Of a stretch of DNA of 64,000 nucleotides, positions 32,938 to 46,100 are shown piece by piece. Origin of the DNA: Closterium sp. NIES-65 (Eukaryota; Streptophyta; Zygnematophyceae; Desmidiales; Closteriaceae). The DNA lies in contig CANXME010002316.1 of the NCBI GenBank assembly GCA_948144175.1, positions 124,001-188,000 of the forward strand, written 5' to 3'. The translations under genes and the position numbers were made by a program. The number at the start of each line of letters is the position of its first letter. Within the stretch, counting starts at the first letter, position 1. A model generated the notes under the pieces. It saw only the letters and a list, made by a program, of their open reading frames with translations. It ran no database searches and had not been told where the DNA came from.

Positions 32938-35900
32938 CTAGTTCATGCTCATTCCACTCATGCGCACACAACGCCAATGAGACTCATCCGCAAGCCTCTT
33001 GGTGAGGAAGTCTGCTGGCTGCTGGTGAGTCTTGATGTAGATCGGATTCATCGTCCCCCTCTTCACCTCCTTACGCAGCCAGTGCCACTTGATACGCATG
33101 TGCTTATTCAGCCCATGAAGCACAGCGTTCCTGGCCATCCCAAGAGCTCCTTTGCTATCACAAAACAGCAGCGTAGCAACCTTTTGCTCCTGGCCAATCT
33201 CCTCCAACAGCCTCCTCAGCCAAATCACCTCCTTCACCCCATGAAACATTGCCATGTACTCTGACTCCACGGAAGAGAGTGCTGTCTCCGTCTGCTTCTT
33301 TGACCTCCAACTAACCGGTCCTCCCCCAACTACGCAGATGTATCCTCCCACAGATGAGGAATCCTCCTTCTCAGAGGCCCACGTAGCATCGGTAAAGCAA
33401 GTGAGAAAAAGCTTGCCTTCTCCAAGCCTCTCCCCTTTCTCCTTCAGCACCTCAACCCCTTTCTGCTTCACCTGTACAGATGCGGAGTATTGAACTCCAA
33501 TGCTTGGGTGAGAGTTCAGATACTTCACCACACGCTCAGCTGCATCCACCTGCTCCTCTGATGGATTCTGCACTACCCTGGCCAGCTGCCCAACCGAGAA
33601 AGAGATGTCGGGCCTCGTGTGAACTGCTGCATACAAGAGGCTGCCCACCAAGGACTGAAATTGCTGCTGCTCCTCAGCTTCAACCCCTTCATCCTCTGCA
33701 GCTTTCACAAGCTTGAATTCTGCTGGCAGGGGAGTTGCAACCTTGCGCTCATTCTCAATCCCATACTTCTCCCCCAGCTCCTTGATGAACTTCTCCTGGT
33801 GCAGTTTCAACCACCTGTGATCCAGATCCCTCTCCACGTGCATCCCGAGGTACTACTTTACCTCCCCAAGGTTCTTGCACTTGAAGTTCTCCATCAGCTG
33901 CTGCTGCACTTTATGAATCTCCTTCATGCTGCTGCTGAAGAGAAGAATGTCGTCCACGTAGACCAGAAACAACACCAGCTTCTCCCCCTCCCCCTTGAGA
34001 AAGAGGCTCTCATCACAGCTGCTGGTCCTGAATCCCATCTCCTCTAAAACAGCTGCCAACTTCTGGTACCAGCAGCGTGGCGCCTGCTTCAAGCCGTAGA
34101 TGGACTTTTTCAGCTTGCACACCCTGCCCGTACCATCCTCATACCCAGGTGGCTGCGTCATGAACACCTCCTCCTCTAAAATCCCATTGAGGAATGCCGT
34201 TGATATATCCATCTGAATGATGAATTTCCCACTAACGGTTGCATCTGCCAGCAAGACACAGAGGGTAGGGGGTTTGGCAGTGGGAGCAAAGATCTCATTG
34301 AAGTCCCGCTTCTCCTTCTGCATAAACCCCTTAGCCACCAACCTACTCTTGTAGATGGTGACCTGCCCCTTGTCGTCAGTCTTGATCCTTAGCACCCACT
34401 TGCACTGTTCGGCTTTCTTCCCCTCAGGCAGCACCACTAGTTCCCAAGTCCCATTCTCCAGCAGGCTCTGGTACTCAGCATCCCTAGAAGCTAGCCATTT
34501 GTCCCTATCTGGTCCAGCTAATGCCTCCTCCATGCTAGCTGGTTCCTCTAGTGCAGGGGCAAGAAAACAGTACGCAGGCTCATCCTCCTCATCCGGGTCA
34601 TAGCCATGCGGTAGAATCAGCAATGCCTCCTCAGTCCCAAGCTGCTGCTCCGCTACATCAGCTCCTGCAGTCAGCTTCTTAGTAGCCATACGGGTACGTC
34701 CTGGCCTGGAGACGGGTGTCTCCCATCCCTTCATAATAACACCCTTCGGCTTCTTAGTTTTCCCCTGCTGCTGCTCTCCTCCCTCGGATCCAGCAGCTCC
34801 ACTAGTGCTACCGCTAGTCTCCACACCATCACCTCCACCAGCAGGTGCCTCCTGCACCTTCTCTTTATCACCACCCTCTGCAGCTGCCTCCTCTCCCTCC
34901 TCCCACACACTAGGAGTCAGGTCCAGCTGCATGGTAATCTGCTCCATCTGCTGGGACACCCTGGCCTCCGGCTATTTCTCCCAGCTCCCATACATCATGC
35001 CCTCAACAAACTTCACATCCCTGCTGTCAAACAACACACCCTTGGAAGGTTCCCACAGCAGCCATCCCTTGCTCTCAGCAGCCAGCCCCAAATGCACACA
35101 CCAGATTGCACTCGCCTCCAGCTTACTGCGGTAGGTCTTGGGGACGTGGGCGACTGCCATGCAACCGAACACCCTCAGCATGTCCACCGGCGGCTTCCTC
35201 CCAAGCCACCTCTCCAACGGCACCCACGAGTCATCCCCAACCTTTGTGAGTACCCTGTTCCTAGCGACGGTAGCGTGCCAAACAGCATGGGGCCACATCA
35301 AGTTGCCCAGCCCAGATTCTATGAGCAGCGCCCTAGCTGTCTTTAGAATTGTCCGGTTCGCCCGTTCTGCTACACCGTTGGACTGTGGGGTGTAAGCCGT
35401 GGTCAGCTCCCTCTGGATGCCCTGCTTCTTGAGCCAGGCCGTCATCTCAGCTCCAAGAAACTCACCACCCCGATCTGTCCTAATCCGCTTCACCACACAC
35501 TCCGCTTGCTTCTCCACTAACGGCAGCCAATCGTCCCGAATCGTGGAGGCGGCGTGATCTTTCTGCTTCAGCGGATACGCCCACATTAGCCTGCTCCAGT
35601 CATCCACTATGGTTAGGAAGTACCGCTCCCCCTTGTGCCCTTGCACCGGCAGCGGCCCCACCAAGTCCATGTGGACCAGCTCCAACGGCTTTTTGCTCCT
35701 GCCAGCCACACTATGGAAGGGGAAACGGGTGAACTTTGAAAGGAGGCAAATTTCACAGTTATCATCGAGTGGTTGTCCGTTCAGCTTCAAGCCCTTAACG
35801 GCTCCATCCTTCTCCAGCTGTTTCAGCAAAGGCATTGCCACATGCCCCAAACGTCGGTGTGCAGTTGCCCAATCCGTCTCCCCAGATCTGGCCGACACTT

Positions 35901-36220
35901 TCACACCAACCCCTCCAACGGCGTTGCACTCCCCCTGGGATGCAGACCCCTCTCCAGCCTGCCCCCCACCATGCCACGCCAGCGCCGGCAGCTGCCACAT
36001 AGATCTGTACACGTCCTTGCTCTCGTGCAGATCCCAAAGCACCCGATTGCCCAGCTTCCCCTTATAAGTGCGAGCCCCATCTGTGTTGGTGTTCACCCCA
36101 GCCTTGCCAGGCTTATGGAGGGAGATAAAGGTTGGCCTTCAGGTCGGGGACGAGGAGAACGTCGTGCAGCACCACCAGCTTGCCATCCGCTCCCTTAAAC
36201 GCAGCTCGTCCCGCACCAGC
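32938..36220 (-). pseudogene. H2 pol piece (protease end, integrase, RT, RNase H)
   Basis: Reading leftward: AGAGRAAFKGADGK of protease; a one-base T insertion near 36130 that shifts frame; pre-integrase and integrase with HMDLVGP, RTDRGGEF and GVAERANRT; TAG at 34969-34971 replacing Gln (EKQPEAR in sisters); RT with YVDD; TAG at 33850-33852 replacing Tyr (VKYYLGM); then RNase H to the normal stop at 32938. Inactive. Interrupted at 36220 by array T2. Confidence 0.93.
36216..36220. repeat. TSD CCAGC, left copy of T2
   Basis: Last five bases of the left H2 piece; identical to 48863-48867. Confidence 0.93.
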
Positions 36221-36264
36221 TGTTGGGTGCAAATTCACATTGCACGACATCCTGCCGTCTGTTG
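36221..36264 (+). repeat. 44-bp LTR 5'-terminal stub
   Basis: Repeats the first 42-43 bases of the LTR, then TG, directly before a complete LTR. TG is also how the polypurine tract ends (...GAGTG). It therefore looks like an LTR start joined by deletion to the end of a former internal region, i.e. a lost unit. Confidence 0.85.
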
Positions 36265-37357
36265 TGTTGGGTGCAAATTCACATTGCACGACATCCTGCC
36301 GTCTGTTTGTAAGAGTATGCGTGTGCGAATGCATTTGCGTGTGAATGGTATGTTTGTGTGTTTGTTTGCTTTCGCAATTTTCGCTTGAAGCATTTGCAGG
36401 TACTCGCACAATGTGCGCTTCGGCATAACATTGTACGCGCTATGAACAGTACAAGCAGAAAGGACGAGCTCGCAAAGGAACCCAAGATGGAAGCTTTGCG
36501 GTTCGGCTTACTTGATTGCGCAGATTCAGTTCTATCCAACTCGAAATTGTACTGTTTTGTTTGGTTGACTATAGTGTAGCAGGGCAGGCACTATAGGGGT
36601 ACAATTTAGGTGAAGGTTGGATGTTGTTTGTCTGTATCTGTATGCTACAGGGCCAGGGGAAACCAGCGGAACCAGCATTTGGCTGGTTGGGCAAAGACAA
36701 AACAGGTTCTGTTTTTAGGACCTGAACCTGGTTGTTGTTTTCCCAGGTTGGAAAAACAGAACCAGAGGTTGTTCACCAACCTATCACCTGCTATTTTGTC
36801 CAGCCAGGTTGGTTCTGTTGCTTGGAATTATTTGGGATCATCCCTGGTTGTTCCCAGGTTGATTCCCAAGGTCCTTGCTAGCTAGAGCTATTTATTCCTT
36901 CTCTGTTTGTACCTGAATATAGTGAAATTGATTCAAGCGAATTCTTTCCTTGCTGGAATTTCTTTTCTACGCGGTGCGACGGCGGAATGCTACCCGAGTC
37001 AACGCTAGTACGCTAGCACTCCAACGCTAGGCTAACGCTGTCCGAGCCATAACTTCGTAATGGCAGAACTTTTCGCGAGGCAACTTGGCTTATTTTAAAG
37101 CTCTTAGAGTGAGCTTCGATATAGGAAATTCTCAGCTTAATCCGATCGACGGTCTGCACGATACGCTGCGCGACGTTCAAGGTACTCTTGCTGTTTTGAC
37201 TAAGTCCCTCTTGATCCCTCTCTCTACAAACTCGGACCCGAGGATAGGGGCTGGTCTTGTACCAGGCACCCAAGGACCCTTGGAGGTGACCCCGAGGAGA
37301 GGTTTTAAGTGTGATAAAGTCTTAATAGCTTGAGTTTATTAGGCCCTTACACCAACA
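36265..37357 (+). repeat. LTR A of T2 (1,093 bp)
   Basis: Complete, TGTTGG...CCAACA. Carries TAAGAGTATG and GTATCTGTATGC as private variants. Confidence 0.96.
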
Positions 37358-37360
37358 AGC

Positions 37361-37372
37361 TGGTATCAGAGC
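37361..37372 (+). promoter_or_regulatory. Primer-binding site, T2 first unit
   Basis: TGGTATCAGAGC, 3 nt after LTR A. Confidence 0.92.
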
Positions 37373-37403
37373 TGCGTTATAGTGATCTTCGATATAGGTA
37401 GCT

Positions 37404-40400
37404 ATGACGGGCAACACCTCGGCGGTAGCTGGTGAATCTTCAGCCCAAGATCGTAGCGGCAGCCATGATTCTGGTGTTTCTGCGCCAAGGGGAGCGCGAA
37501 CAAGCCAGGGCTCGCTGATCAAGGAGGTGCTGAAAAACTTCACCGTCGAGAAGTTCAATGGTGAGGGCTATGATGATTGGGCCTGGAAAATGCAACTTTA
37601 TTTCCGTCAAATCGGATTGCTGAAACTAGACCGAGTGACCCCGCCCTTCAGGAAGATTGGGACGAGCGCGCCTCGGCTGGCTACTATTTGATGTCGCAGA
37701 GTTTGGAGCTGAACCAGCGTCACCACGTCATGCACCTGCTGCCGGAGGTTGAGTGCGGTCCGAAGGCGTGGACGGTGTTGAAGGAGCTGCACGCCCCGAC
37801 CTCCGTTGTTGCAACATTGATGCTGGAGAGGGAGCTGTCCGCGTTGCGCCTGAGCGAGGGAGAGCCGGTGCAACCTGTCCTGGACAAATTGTGCGACCTC
37901 TACGCGAAGTTGGCGACCGCAGGAATCACCTACCCGGAGCAAACAAAGTGCTTGAAGATGCTCTCGCTGCTGCCGGAATCGTGGCTTCAATTTACGAGCG
38001 GATTGAGCCTGCCGCAGAACCAGAGCTTGTGGACGCTCGAGTGGGTGCGGACAAAGATTCTGGAGGAGGACTTCCGTCGCCGCCAACTGAGGGGTGGAGA
38101 CGACGGCAGCAGCGGCTACGGGATGCAAGGGAGCCGACGTGGCAAAGGACGTGGCTTCGGTGGTGCTGGACGCGGTGCAAAGAAAGACGACGACTCCAAC
38201 GACCAACAAGGAGGTACCGGTTGGGGTCGCGGTGCGAAATCTGGACGTGGGGGCAAGTCGGGTGCTGGTGGCAAAATGAAAGGGAGTTGCTGGTATTGTG
38301 AGAAGGAAGGGCACCCCTGGTTTTTGTGCTATAAGAAACCCGATGGATGGACCCCCCAGAATCGTCACCAGGATGGCGGCGCGCGGAGGAACCAGAAAAA
38401 CGGCGCCAACATGGTCGCTGATTCGTCCGACAACAACCCGAAGGGCAACGGCGGTGCGGAGAAGAAGAAGGAGCGCACCGCGGGCCAATTCTTCCATATG
38501 GGAGACAAGGGGGAGCAAGGAGACGCATCTGCTAAAGCTGGAGCAGAGCTGCACCCCCTGGACTATTGGGTGTTGGACACAGGCGCTGCTTGGACAATGA
38601 CGCCGCGCAAGGACCTGCTGGACGACGTACGCGCTGCACCGATTAATGAGGTGTGCTCTGCCTCTGGACACATGTTGAAGGTGGCTGGTGCGGGACGAGC
38701 TGCATTTAAGGGAGCGGATGGCAAGCCGGTGGTGCTGCACGACGTTCTCCTCGTCCCCGACCTGAAGGCCAACCTCATCTCCCTCCGTAAGCTTGGTAAG
38801 GCTGGGGTGAACACCAACACGGATGGGGCCCGCACTTATAAGGGGAAGCTGGGCAATCGGGTGCTTTGGGATCTGCACGAGAGCAAGGACGTGTACAGAT
38901 CTATGTGGCAGCTGCCGGCGCTGGCGTGGCACGGTGGGGGGCAGGCTGGAGAGGGGTCTGCATCCCAGGGGGAGTGCAACGCCGTTGGAGGGGTTGGTGT
39001 GAAAGTGTCGGCCAGATCTGGGGAGACAGATTGGGCAACTGCACACCGACGATTGGGGCATGTGGCAATGCCTTTGCTGAAGCAGCTGGAGAAGGATGGA
39101 GCCGTTAAGGGCTTAAAGCTGAACGGACAACCACCCGATGATAACTGTGAAATTTGCCTCCTTTCAAAGTTCACCCGTTTCCCCTTCCATAGTGTGGCTG
39201 GCAGGAGCAAAAAGCCGTTGGAGCTGGTCCACATGGACTTGGTGGGGCCGCTGCCGATGCAAGGGCACAAGGGGGAGCGGTACTTCCTAGCCATAGTGGA
39301 TGACTGGAGCAGGCTAATGTGGGCGTATCCGCTGAAGCAGAAAGATCACGCCGCCTCCACGATTCGGGACGATTGGCTGCCGTTCGTGGAGAAGCAAGCG
39401 GAGTGTGTGGTGAAGCGGAATATGACAGATCGGGGTGGTGAGTTCCTTGGAGCTGAGATGACGGCCTGGCTCAAGAAGCAGGGCATCCAGAGGGAGCTGA
39501 CCACGGCTTACACCCCACAGTCCAACGGTGTAGCAGAACGGGCGAACCGGACAATTCTGGAGACAGCTAGGGCGCTGCTCATAGAATCTGGGCTGGGCAA
39601 CTTGATGTGGCCCCATGCTGTTCGGCACGCTACCGTCGCTAGGAACAGGGTACTCACAAAGGTTGGGGATGACTCGTGGGTGCCGTTGGAGAGGTGGCTT
39701 GGGAGGAAGCCGCCGGTGGACATGCTGAGGGTGTTCGGTTGCATGGCAGTCGCCCACGTTCCCAAGACCTACCGCAGTAAGTTGGGGGCGAGTGCAATCT
39801 GGTGTGTGCATTTGGGGCTGGCTGCTGAGAGCAAGGGATGGCTGCTGTGGGAGCCTTCCAAGGGTGTGTTGTTTGACAGCAGGGATGTGAAGTTTGTTGA
39901 GGGCATGATGTATGGGAGCTGGGAGAAACAGCCGGAGGCCAGGGTGTCCCAGCAGATGGAGCAGATTACCATGCAGCTGGACCTGACTCCTAGTGTGTGG
40001 GAGGAGGGAGAGGAGGCAGCTGCAGAGGGTGGTGATAAAGAGAAGGTGCAGGAGGCACCTGCTGGTGGAGGTGATGGTGTGGAGATTAGCGGTAGCACTA
40101 GTGGAGCTGCTGGATCCGAGGGAGGAGAGCAGCAGCAGGGGAAAACTAAGAAGCCGAAGGGTGTTATTATGAAGGGATGGGAGACACCCGTCTCCAGGCC
40201 AGGACGTACCCGTATGGCTACTAAGAAGCTGACTGCAGGAGCTGATGTAGCGGAGCAGCAGCTTGGGACCGAGGAGGCATTGCTGATTCTACCGCATGGC
40301 TATGACCCGGATGAGGAGGATCAACCTGCGTACTGTTTTCTTGCCCCTACACCAGAGGAACCAGCTAGCATGGAGGAGGCATTAGCTGGACCAGATAGGG

Positions 40401-41965
40401 ACAAATGGCTAGCTTCCAGGGATGCTGAGTACCAGAGCCTGCTGGAGAATGGGACTTGGGAACTAGTGGTGCTGCCTGAGGGAAAGAAAGCGGTACAATG
40501 CAAGTGGGTGCTAAGGATCAAGACTGACGACAAGGGGCAGGTCACCATCTACAAGAGTAGGTTGGTGGCTAAGGGGTTTATGCAGAAGGAGAAGCGGGAC
40601 TTCAATGAGATCTTTGCTCCCACTGCCAAACCCCCTACCCTTCGTGTCTTGTTGGCAGATGCAGCCGTTAGTGGGAAGTTCATTATCCAGATGGACATAT
40701 CAACGGCATTTCTCAACGGGATTTTAGAGGAGGAGGTGTTCATGACGCAGCCACCTGGGTATGAGGATGGTACGGGCAGGGTGTGCAAGCTGAAAAAGTC
40801 CATCTACGGCTTGAAGCAGGTCCCACGCTGCTGGTACCAGAAGTTGGCAGCTGTTTTAGAGGAGATGGGATTCAGGACCAGCAGCTGTGATGAGAGCCTC
40901 TTTCTCAAGGGGGAGGGGGAGAAGCTGGTGCTGTTTCTGGTCTATGTGGACGACATTCTTCTCTTTAGCAGCAGCATGAAGGAGATCCAGAAGGTGCAGC
41001 AGCAGCTGATGGAGAACTTCAAGTGCAAGAACCTTGGGGAGGTAAAGTACTACCTCGGGATGCACGTGGAGAGGGATCTGGATCACAGGTGGTTGAAGCT
41101 GCACCAGGAGAAGTTCATCAAGGAGCTTGGGGAGGAGTACGGAATTGAGAATGAGCGCAAGGTTGCAACTCCCCTGCCAGCAGAATTCAAGCTTGTGAAA
41201 GCTGCAGAGGATGAAGGGGTTGAAGCCGAGGAGCAGCAGCAATTTCAGTCCTTGGTGGGCAGCCTCTTGTATGTAGCAGTTCACACGAGACCCGACATCT
41301 CTTTCTCGGTTGGGCAGCTGGCTAGGGTAGTGCAGAATCCATCAGAGGAGCAGGTGGATGCAGCTGAGCGTGTGGTGAAGTATCTGAACTCTCACCCAAG
41401 CATTGGAGTTCAATACTCCGCATCTGCACAGGTGAAGCAGAAAGGGGTTGAGGTGCTGAAAGAGAAGGGGGAGAGGCTTGGAGAAGGCAAGCTTTTTCTC
41501 ACTTGCTTTACTGATGCTACGTGGGCCTCTGAGAAGGAGGATTCCTCATCTGTGGGAGGATACATCTGCGTAGTTGGGGGAGGACCGGTTAGTTGGAGGT
41601 CAAAGAAGCAGACGGAGACAGCACTCTCTTCCGTGGAATCAGAGTACATGGCGATGTTCCATGGGGTGAAGGAGGTGATTTGGCTGAGGAGGCTGTTGGA
41701 GGAGATTGGCCAGGAGCAAAAGGTTGCTACGCCGCTGTTTTGTGATAGCAAGGGAGCTCTTGGGATGGCCAGGAACGCTGTGCTTCATGGGCTCAATAAG
41801 CACATGCGTATCAAGTGGCACTGGCTGCGTAAGGAGGTGAAGAGGGGGACGGTGAATCCGATCTACATCAAGACTCACCAGCAGCCAGCAGACTTCCTCA
41901 CCAAGAGGCTTGCGGATGAGTCTCATTGGCGTTGTGTGCGCATGAGTGGAATGAGCATGGACTAG
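37404..41965 (+). pseudogene. Copia gag-pol, T2 first unit, frameshifted in gag
   Basis: Starts at the usual ATG (37404; here MTGNTS rather than MAGNTS). A 19-bp deletion between two CTA triplets (junction near 37628) shifts the frame after about 75 codons. From there the rest is open to 41965 and complete: zinc knuckle, DTGAAW, HHCC, integrase (RTDRGGEF is altered to MTDRGGEF, with Asp kept), YVDD and RNase H, ending MSGMSMD. A 1,462-aa frame can be read from an ATG at 37577, but its first 16 residues are out of frame. Only gag's N-terminus is lost, so it is a near-complete but probably non-autonomous copy. Confidence 0.92.
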
Positions 41966-42007
41966 TATGGAATGATGGGGATGCAGCCGGCAGGCTGAGG
42001 GGGAGTG

Positions 42008-43100
42008 TGTTGGGTGCAAATTCACATTGCACGACATCCTGCCGTCTGTTTGTATGAGTATGCGTGTGCGAATGCATTTGCGTGTGAATGGTATGTTTGT
42101 GTGTTTGTTTGCTTTCGCAATTTTCGCTTGAAGCATTTGCAGGTACTCGCACAATGTGCGCTTCGGCATAACATTGTACGCGCTATGAACAGTACAAGCA
42201 GAAAGGACGAGCTCGCAAAGGAACCCAAGATGGAAGCTTTGCGGTTCGGCTTACTTGATTGCGCAGATTCAGTTCTATCCAACTCGAAATTGTACTGTTT
42301 TGTTTGGTTGACTATAGTGTAGCAGGGCAGGCACTATAGGGGTACAATTTAGGTAAAGGTTGGATGTTGTTTGTCTGTATCTGCATGCTACAGGGCCAGG
42401 GGAAACCAGCGGAACCAGCATTTGGCTGGTTGGGCAAAGACAAAACAGGTTCTATTTCTAGGACCTGAACCTGGTTGTTGTTTTCCCAGGTTGGAAAAAC
42501 AGAACCAGAGGTTGTTCACCAACCTATCACCTGCTATTTTGTCCAGCCAGGTTGGTTCTGTTGCTTGGAATTATTTGGGATCATCCCTGGTTGTTCCTAG
42601 GTTGATTCCCAAGGTCCTTGCTAGCTAGAGCTATTTATTCCTTCTCTGTTTGTACCTGAATATAGTGAAATTGATTCAAGCGAATTCCTTCCTTGCTGGA
42701 ATTTCTTTTCTACGCGGTGCGACGGCGGAATGCTACCCGAGTCAACGCTAGTACGCTAGCACTCCAACGCTAGGCTAACGCTGTCCGAGCCATAACTTCG
42801 TAATGGCAGAACTTTTCGCGAGGCAACTTGGCTTATTTTAAAGCTCTTAGAGTGAGCTTCGATATAGGAAATTCTCAGCTTAATCCGATCGACGGTCTGC
42901 ACGATACGCTGCGCGACGTTCAAGGTACTCTTGCTGTTTTGACTAAGTCCCTCTTGATCCCTCTCTCTACAAACTCGGACCCGAGGATAGGGGCTGGTCT
43001 TGTACCAGGCACCCAAGGACCCTTGGAGGTGACCCCGAGGAGAGGTTTTAAGTGTGATAAAGTCTTAATAGCTTGAGTTTATTAGGCCCTTACACCAACA
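42008..43100 (+). repeat. LTR B of T2 (1,093 bp), shared by both units
   Basis: Complete. Serves as 3' LTR of the first unit (polypurine tract 41989-42007) and 5' LTR of the second (PBS at 43104). Private variants: GTATGAGTATG, TTAGGTAAAGG and TCTATTTCTAGG. Confidence 0.96.
42632..42639 (+). promoter_or_regulatory. Possible TATA element in LTR B
   Basis: TATTTATT about 625 bp into the LTR, after a stretch rich in CCAGGTTGG-like words. It is conserved in the other LTRs and is the best TATA-like site for transcribing the intact element. Position-based guess only. Confidence 0.3.
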
Positions 43101-43103
43101 AGC

Positions 43104-43115
43104 TGGTATCAGAGC
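43104..43115 (+). promoter_or_regulatory. Primer-binding site, T2 second unit
   Basis: TGGTATCAGAGC, 3 nt after LTR B; initiator-Met tRNA type. Confidence 0.92.
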
Positions 43116-43146
43116 TGCGTTATAGTGATCCTCGATATAGGTAGCT

Positions 43147-46100
43147 ATGGCGGGCAACACCTCGGCGGTAGCTGGTGAATCTTCAGCCCAAGATCGTAGC
43201 GGCAGCCAAGATTCTGGTGTTTCTGCGCCAAGGGGAGCGCGAACAAGCCAGGGCTCGCTGATCAAGGAGGTGCTGAAAAACTTCACCGTCGAGAAGTTCA
43301 ATGGTGAGGGCTATGATGATTGGGCCTGGAAAATGCAACTTTATTTCCGTCAAATCGGATTGCTAAAACTAATGATTGGGGAGGAGCCTAGACCGAGTGA
43401 CCCCGCCCTTCAGGAAGATTGGGACGAGCGCGCCTCGGCTGGCTACTATTTGATGTCGCAGAGTTTGGAGCTGAACCAGCGTCACCACGTCATGCACCTG
43501 CTGCCGGAGGTTGAGTGCGGTCCGAAGGCGTGGACGGTGTTGAAGGAGCTGCACGCCCCGACCTCCGTTGTTGCAACATTGATGCTGGAGAGGGAGCTGT
43601 CCGCGTTGCGCCTGAGCGAGGGAGAGCCGGTGCAACCTGTCCTGGACAAATTGCGCGACCTCTACGCGAAGTTGGCGACCGCGGGAATCACCTACGCGGA
43701 GCAGACCAAGTGCCTGAAGATGCTCTCGCTGCTGCCGGAATCGTGGCTTCAATTCACGAGCGGATTGAGCCTGCCGCAGAACCAGAGCTCGGGGACACTC
43801 GAGTGGGTGCGGACAAAGATTCTAGAGGAGGACTTCCGTCGCCATCAACTGAGGGGTGGAGACGACGGCAGCAGCGGCTACGGGATGCAAGGGAGCCGAC
43901 GTGGCAAAGGACGTGGCTTCGGTGGTGCTGGACGCGGTGCAAAGAAAGACGACGACTCCAACGACCAACAAGGAGGTACCGGTTGGGGTCGCGGTGCGAA
44001 ATCTGGACGTGGGGGCAAGTCGGGTGCTGGTGGCAAAATGAAAGGGAGTTGCTGGTATTGTGAGAAGGAAGGGCACCCCTGGTTTTTGTGCTATAAGAAA
44101 CCCGATAGATGGACCCCCCAGAATCGTCACCAGGATGGCGGCGCGCGGAGGAACCAGAAAAACGGCGCCAACATGGTCGCTGATTCGTCCGACAACAACC
44201 CGAAGGGCAACGGCGGTGCGGAGAAGAAGAAGGAGCGCACCGCGGGCCAATTCTTCCATATGGGAGACAAGGGGGAGCAAGGAGACGCATCTGCTAAGGC
44301 TGGAGCAGAGCTGCATCCTCTGGACTATTGGGTGTTGGACACAGGCGCCGCTTGGACAATGACGCCGCGCAAGGACCTGCTGGACGACGTACGCGCTGCA
44401 CCGATTAATGAGGTGTGCTCTGCCTCTGGACACATGTTGAAGGTGGCTGGTGCGGGACGAGCTGCATTTAAGGGAGCGGATGGCAAGCCGGTGGTGCTGC
44501 ACGACGTTCTCCTCGTCCCCGACCTGAAGGCCAACCTCATCTCCCTCCGTAAGCTTGGCAAGGCTGGGGTGAACACCAACACGGATGGGGCTCGCACTTA
44601 TAAGGGGAAGCTGGGCAATCGGGTGCTTTGGGATCTGCACGAGAGCAAGGACGTGTACAGATCTATGTGGCAGCTGCCGGCGCTGGCGTGGCACGGTGGG
44701 GGGCAGGCTGGAGAGGGGTCTGCATCCCAGGGGGAGTGCAACGCCGTTGGAGGGGTTGGTGTGAAAGTGTCGGCCAGATCTAGGGAGACAGATTGGGCAA
44801 CTGCACACCGACGTTTGGGGCATGTGGCAATGCCTTTGCTGAAGCAGCTGGAGAAGGATGGAGCCGTTAAGGGCTTAAAGCTGAACGGACAACCACCTGA
44901 TGATAACTGTGAAATTTGCCTCCTTTCAAAGTTCACCCGTTTCCCCTTCCATAGTGTGGCTGGCAGGAGCAAAAAGCCGTTGGAGCTGGTCCACATGGAC
45001 TTGGTGGGGCCGCTGCCGGTGCAAGGGCACAAGGGGGAGCGGTACTTCCTAACCATAGTGGATGACTGGAGCAGGCTAATGTGGGCGTATCCACTGAAGC
45101 AGAAAGATCACGCCGCCTCCACGATTCGGGACGATTGGCTGCCGTTCGTGGAGAAGCAAGCGGAGTGTGTCGTGAAGCGGATTAGGACAGATCGGGGTGG
45201 TGAGTTCCTTGGAGCTGAGATGACGGCCTGGCTCAAGAAGCAGGGCATCCAGAGGGAGCTGACCACGGCTTACACCCCACAGTCCAACGGTGTAGCAGAA
45301 CGGGCGAACCGGACAATTCTGGAGACAGCTAGGGCGCTGCTCATAGAATCTGGGCTGGGCAACTTGATGTGGCCCCATGCTGTTCGGCACGCTACCGTTG
45401 CTAGGAACAGGGTACTCACAAAGGTTGGGGATGACTCGTGGCTGCCGTTGGAGAGGTGGCTTGGGAGGAAGCCGCCGGTGGACATGCTGAGGGTGTTCGG
45501 TTGCATGGCAGTCGCCCACGTTCCCAAGACCTACCGCAGTAAGTTGGGGGCGAGTGCAATCTGGTGTGTGCATTTGGGGCTGGCAGCTGAAAGCAAGGGA
45601 TGGCTGCTGTGGGAGCCTTCCAAGGGTGTGTTTTTTGACAGCAAGGATGTGAAGTTTGTTGAGGGCATGATGTATGGGAGCTGGGAGAAACAGCCGGAGG
45701 CCAGGGTGTCCCAGCAGATGGAGCAGATTACCATGCAGCTGGACCTGACTCCTAGTGTGTGGGAGGAGGGAGAGGAGGCAGCTGCAGAGGGTGGTGATAA
45801 AGAGAAGGTGCAGGAGGCACCTGCTGGTGGAGGTGATGGTGTGGAGATTAGCGGTAGCACTAGTGGAGCTGCTGGATCCGAGGGAGGAGAGCAGCAGCAG
45901 GGGAAAACTAAGAAGCCGAAGGGTGTTATTATGAAGGGATGGGAGACACCCGTCTCCAGGCCAGGACGTACCCGTATGGCTACTAAGAAGCTGACTGCAG
46001 GAGCTGATGTAGCGGAGCAGCAGCTTGGGACCGAGGAGGCATTGCTGATTCTACCGCATGGCTATGACCCGGATGAGGAGGATCAACCTGCGTACTGTTT

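Noticed and set aside
36610..36885. 91-codon ORF repeated in nearly every LTR (MKVGCCLSVS...)
   Set aside because: It lies in the U3/promoter part of the LTR and is preserved only because the LTRs are young copies. It is interrupted in the truncated ones and matches no known protein.
37085..37333. 82-codon ORF near the LTR 3' end (MAYFKALRVS...)
   Set aside because: Same reasoning: a shared LTR sequence, not a gene, with a start codon lost or shifted in several copies.
37607..39061. Long antisense ORFs (333-484 codons) opposite gag/protease in several copies
   Set aside because: They mirror the codon composition of the sense gag-pol frame, have low-complexity Arg/Ser/Pro content and no domain, and their length changes with each sense-strand deletion.
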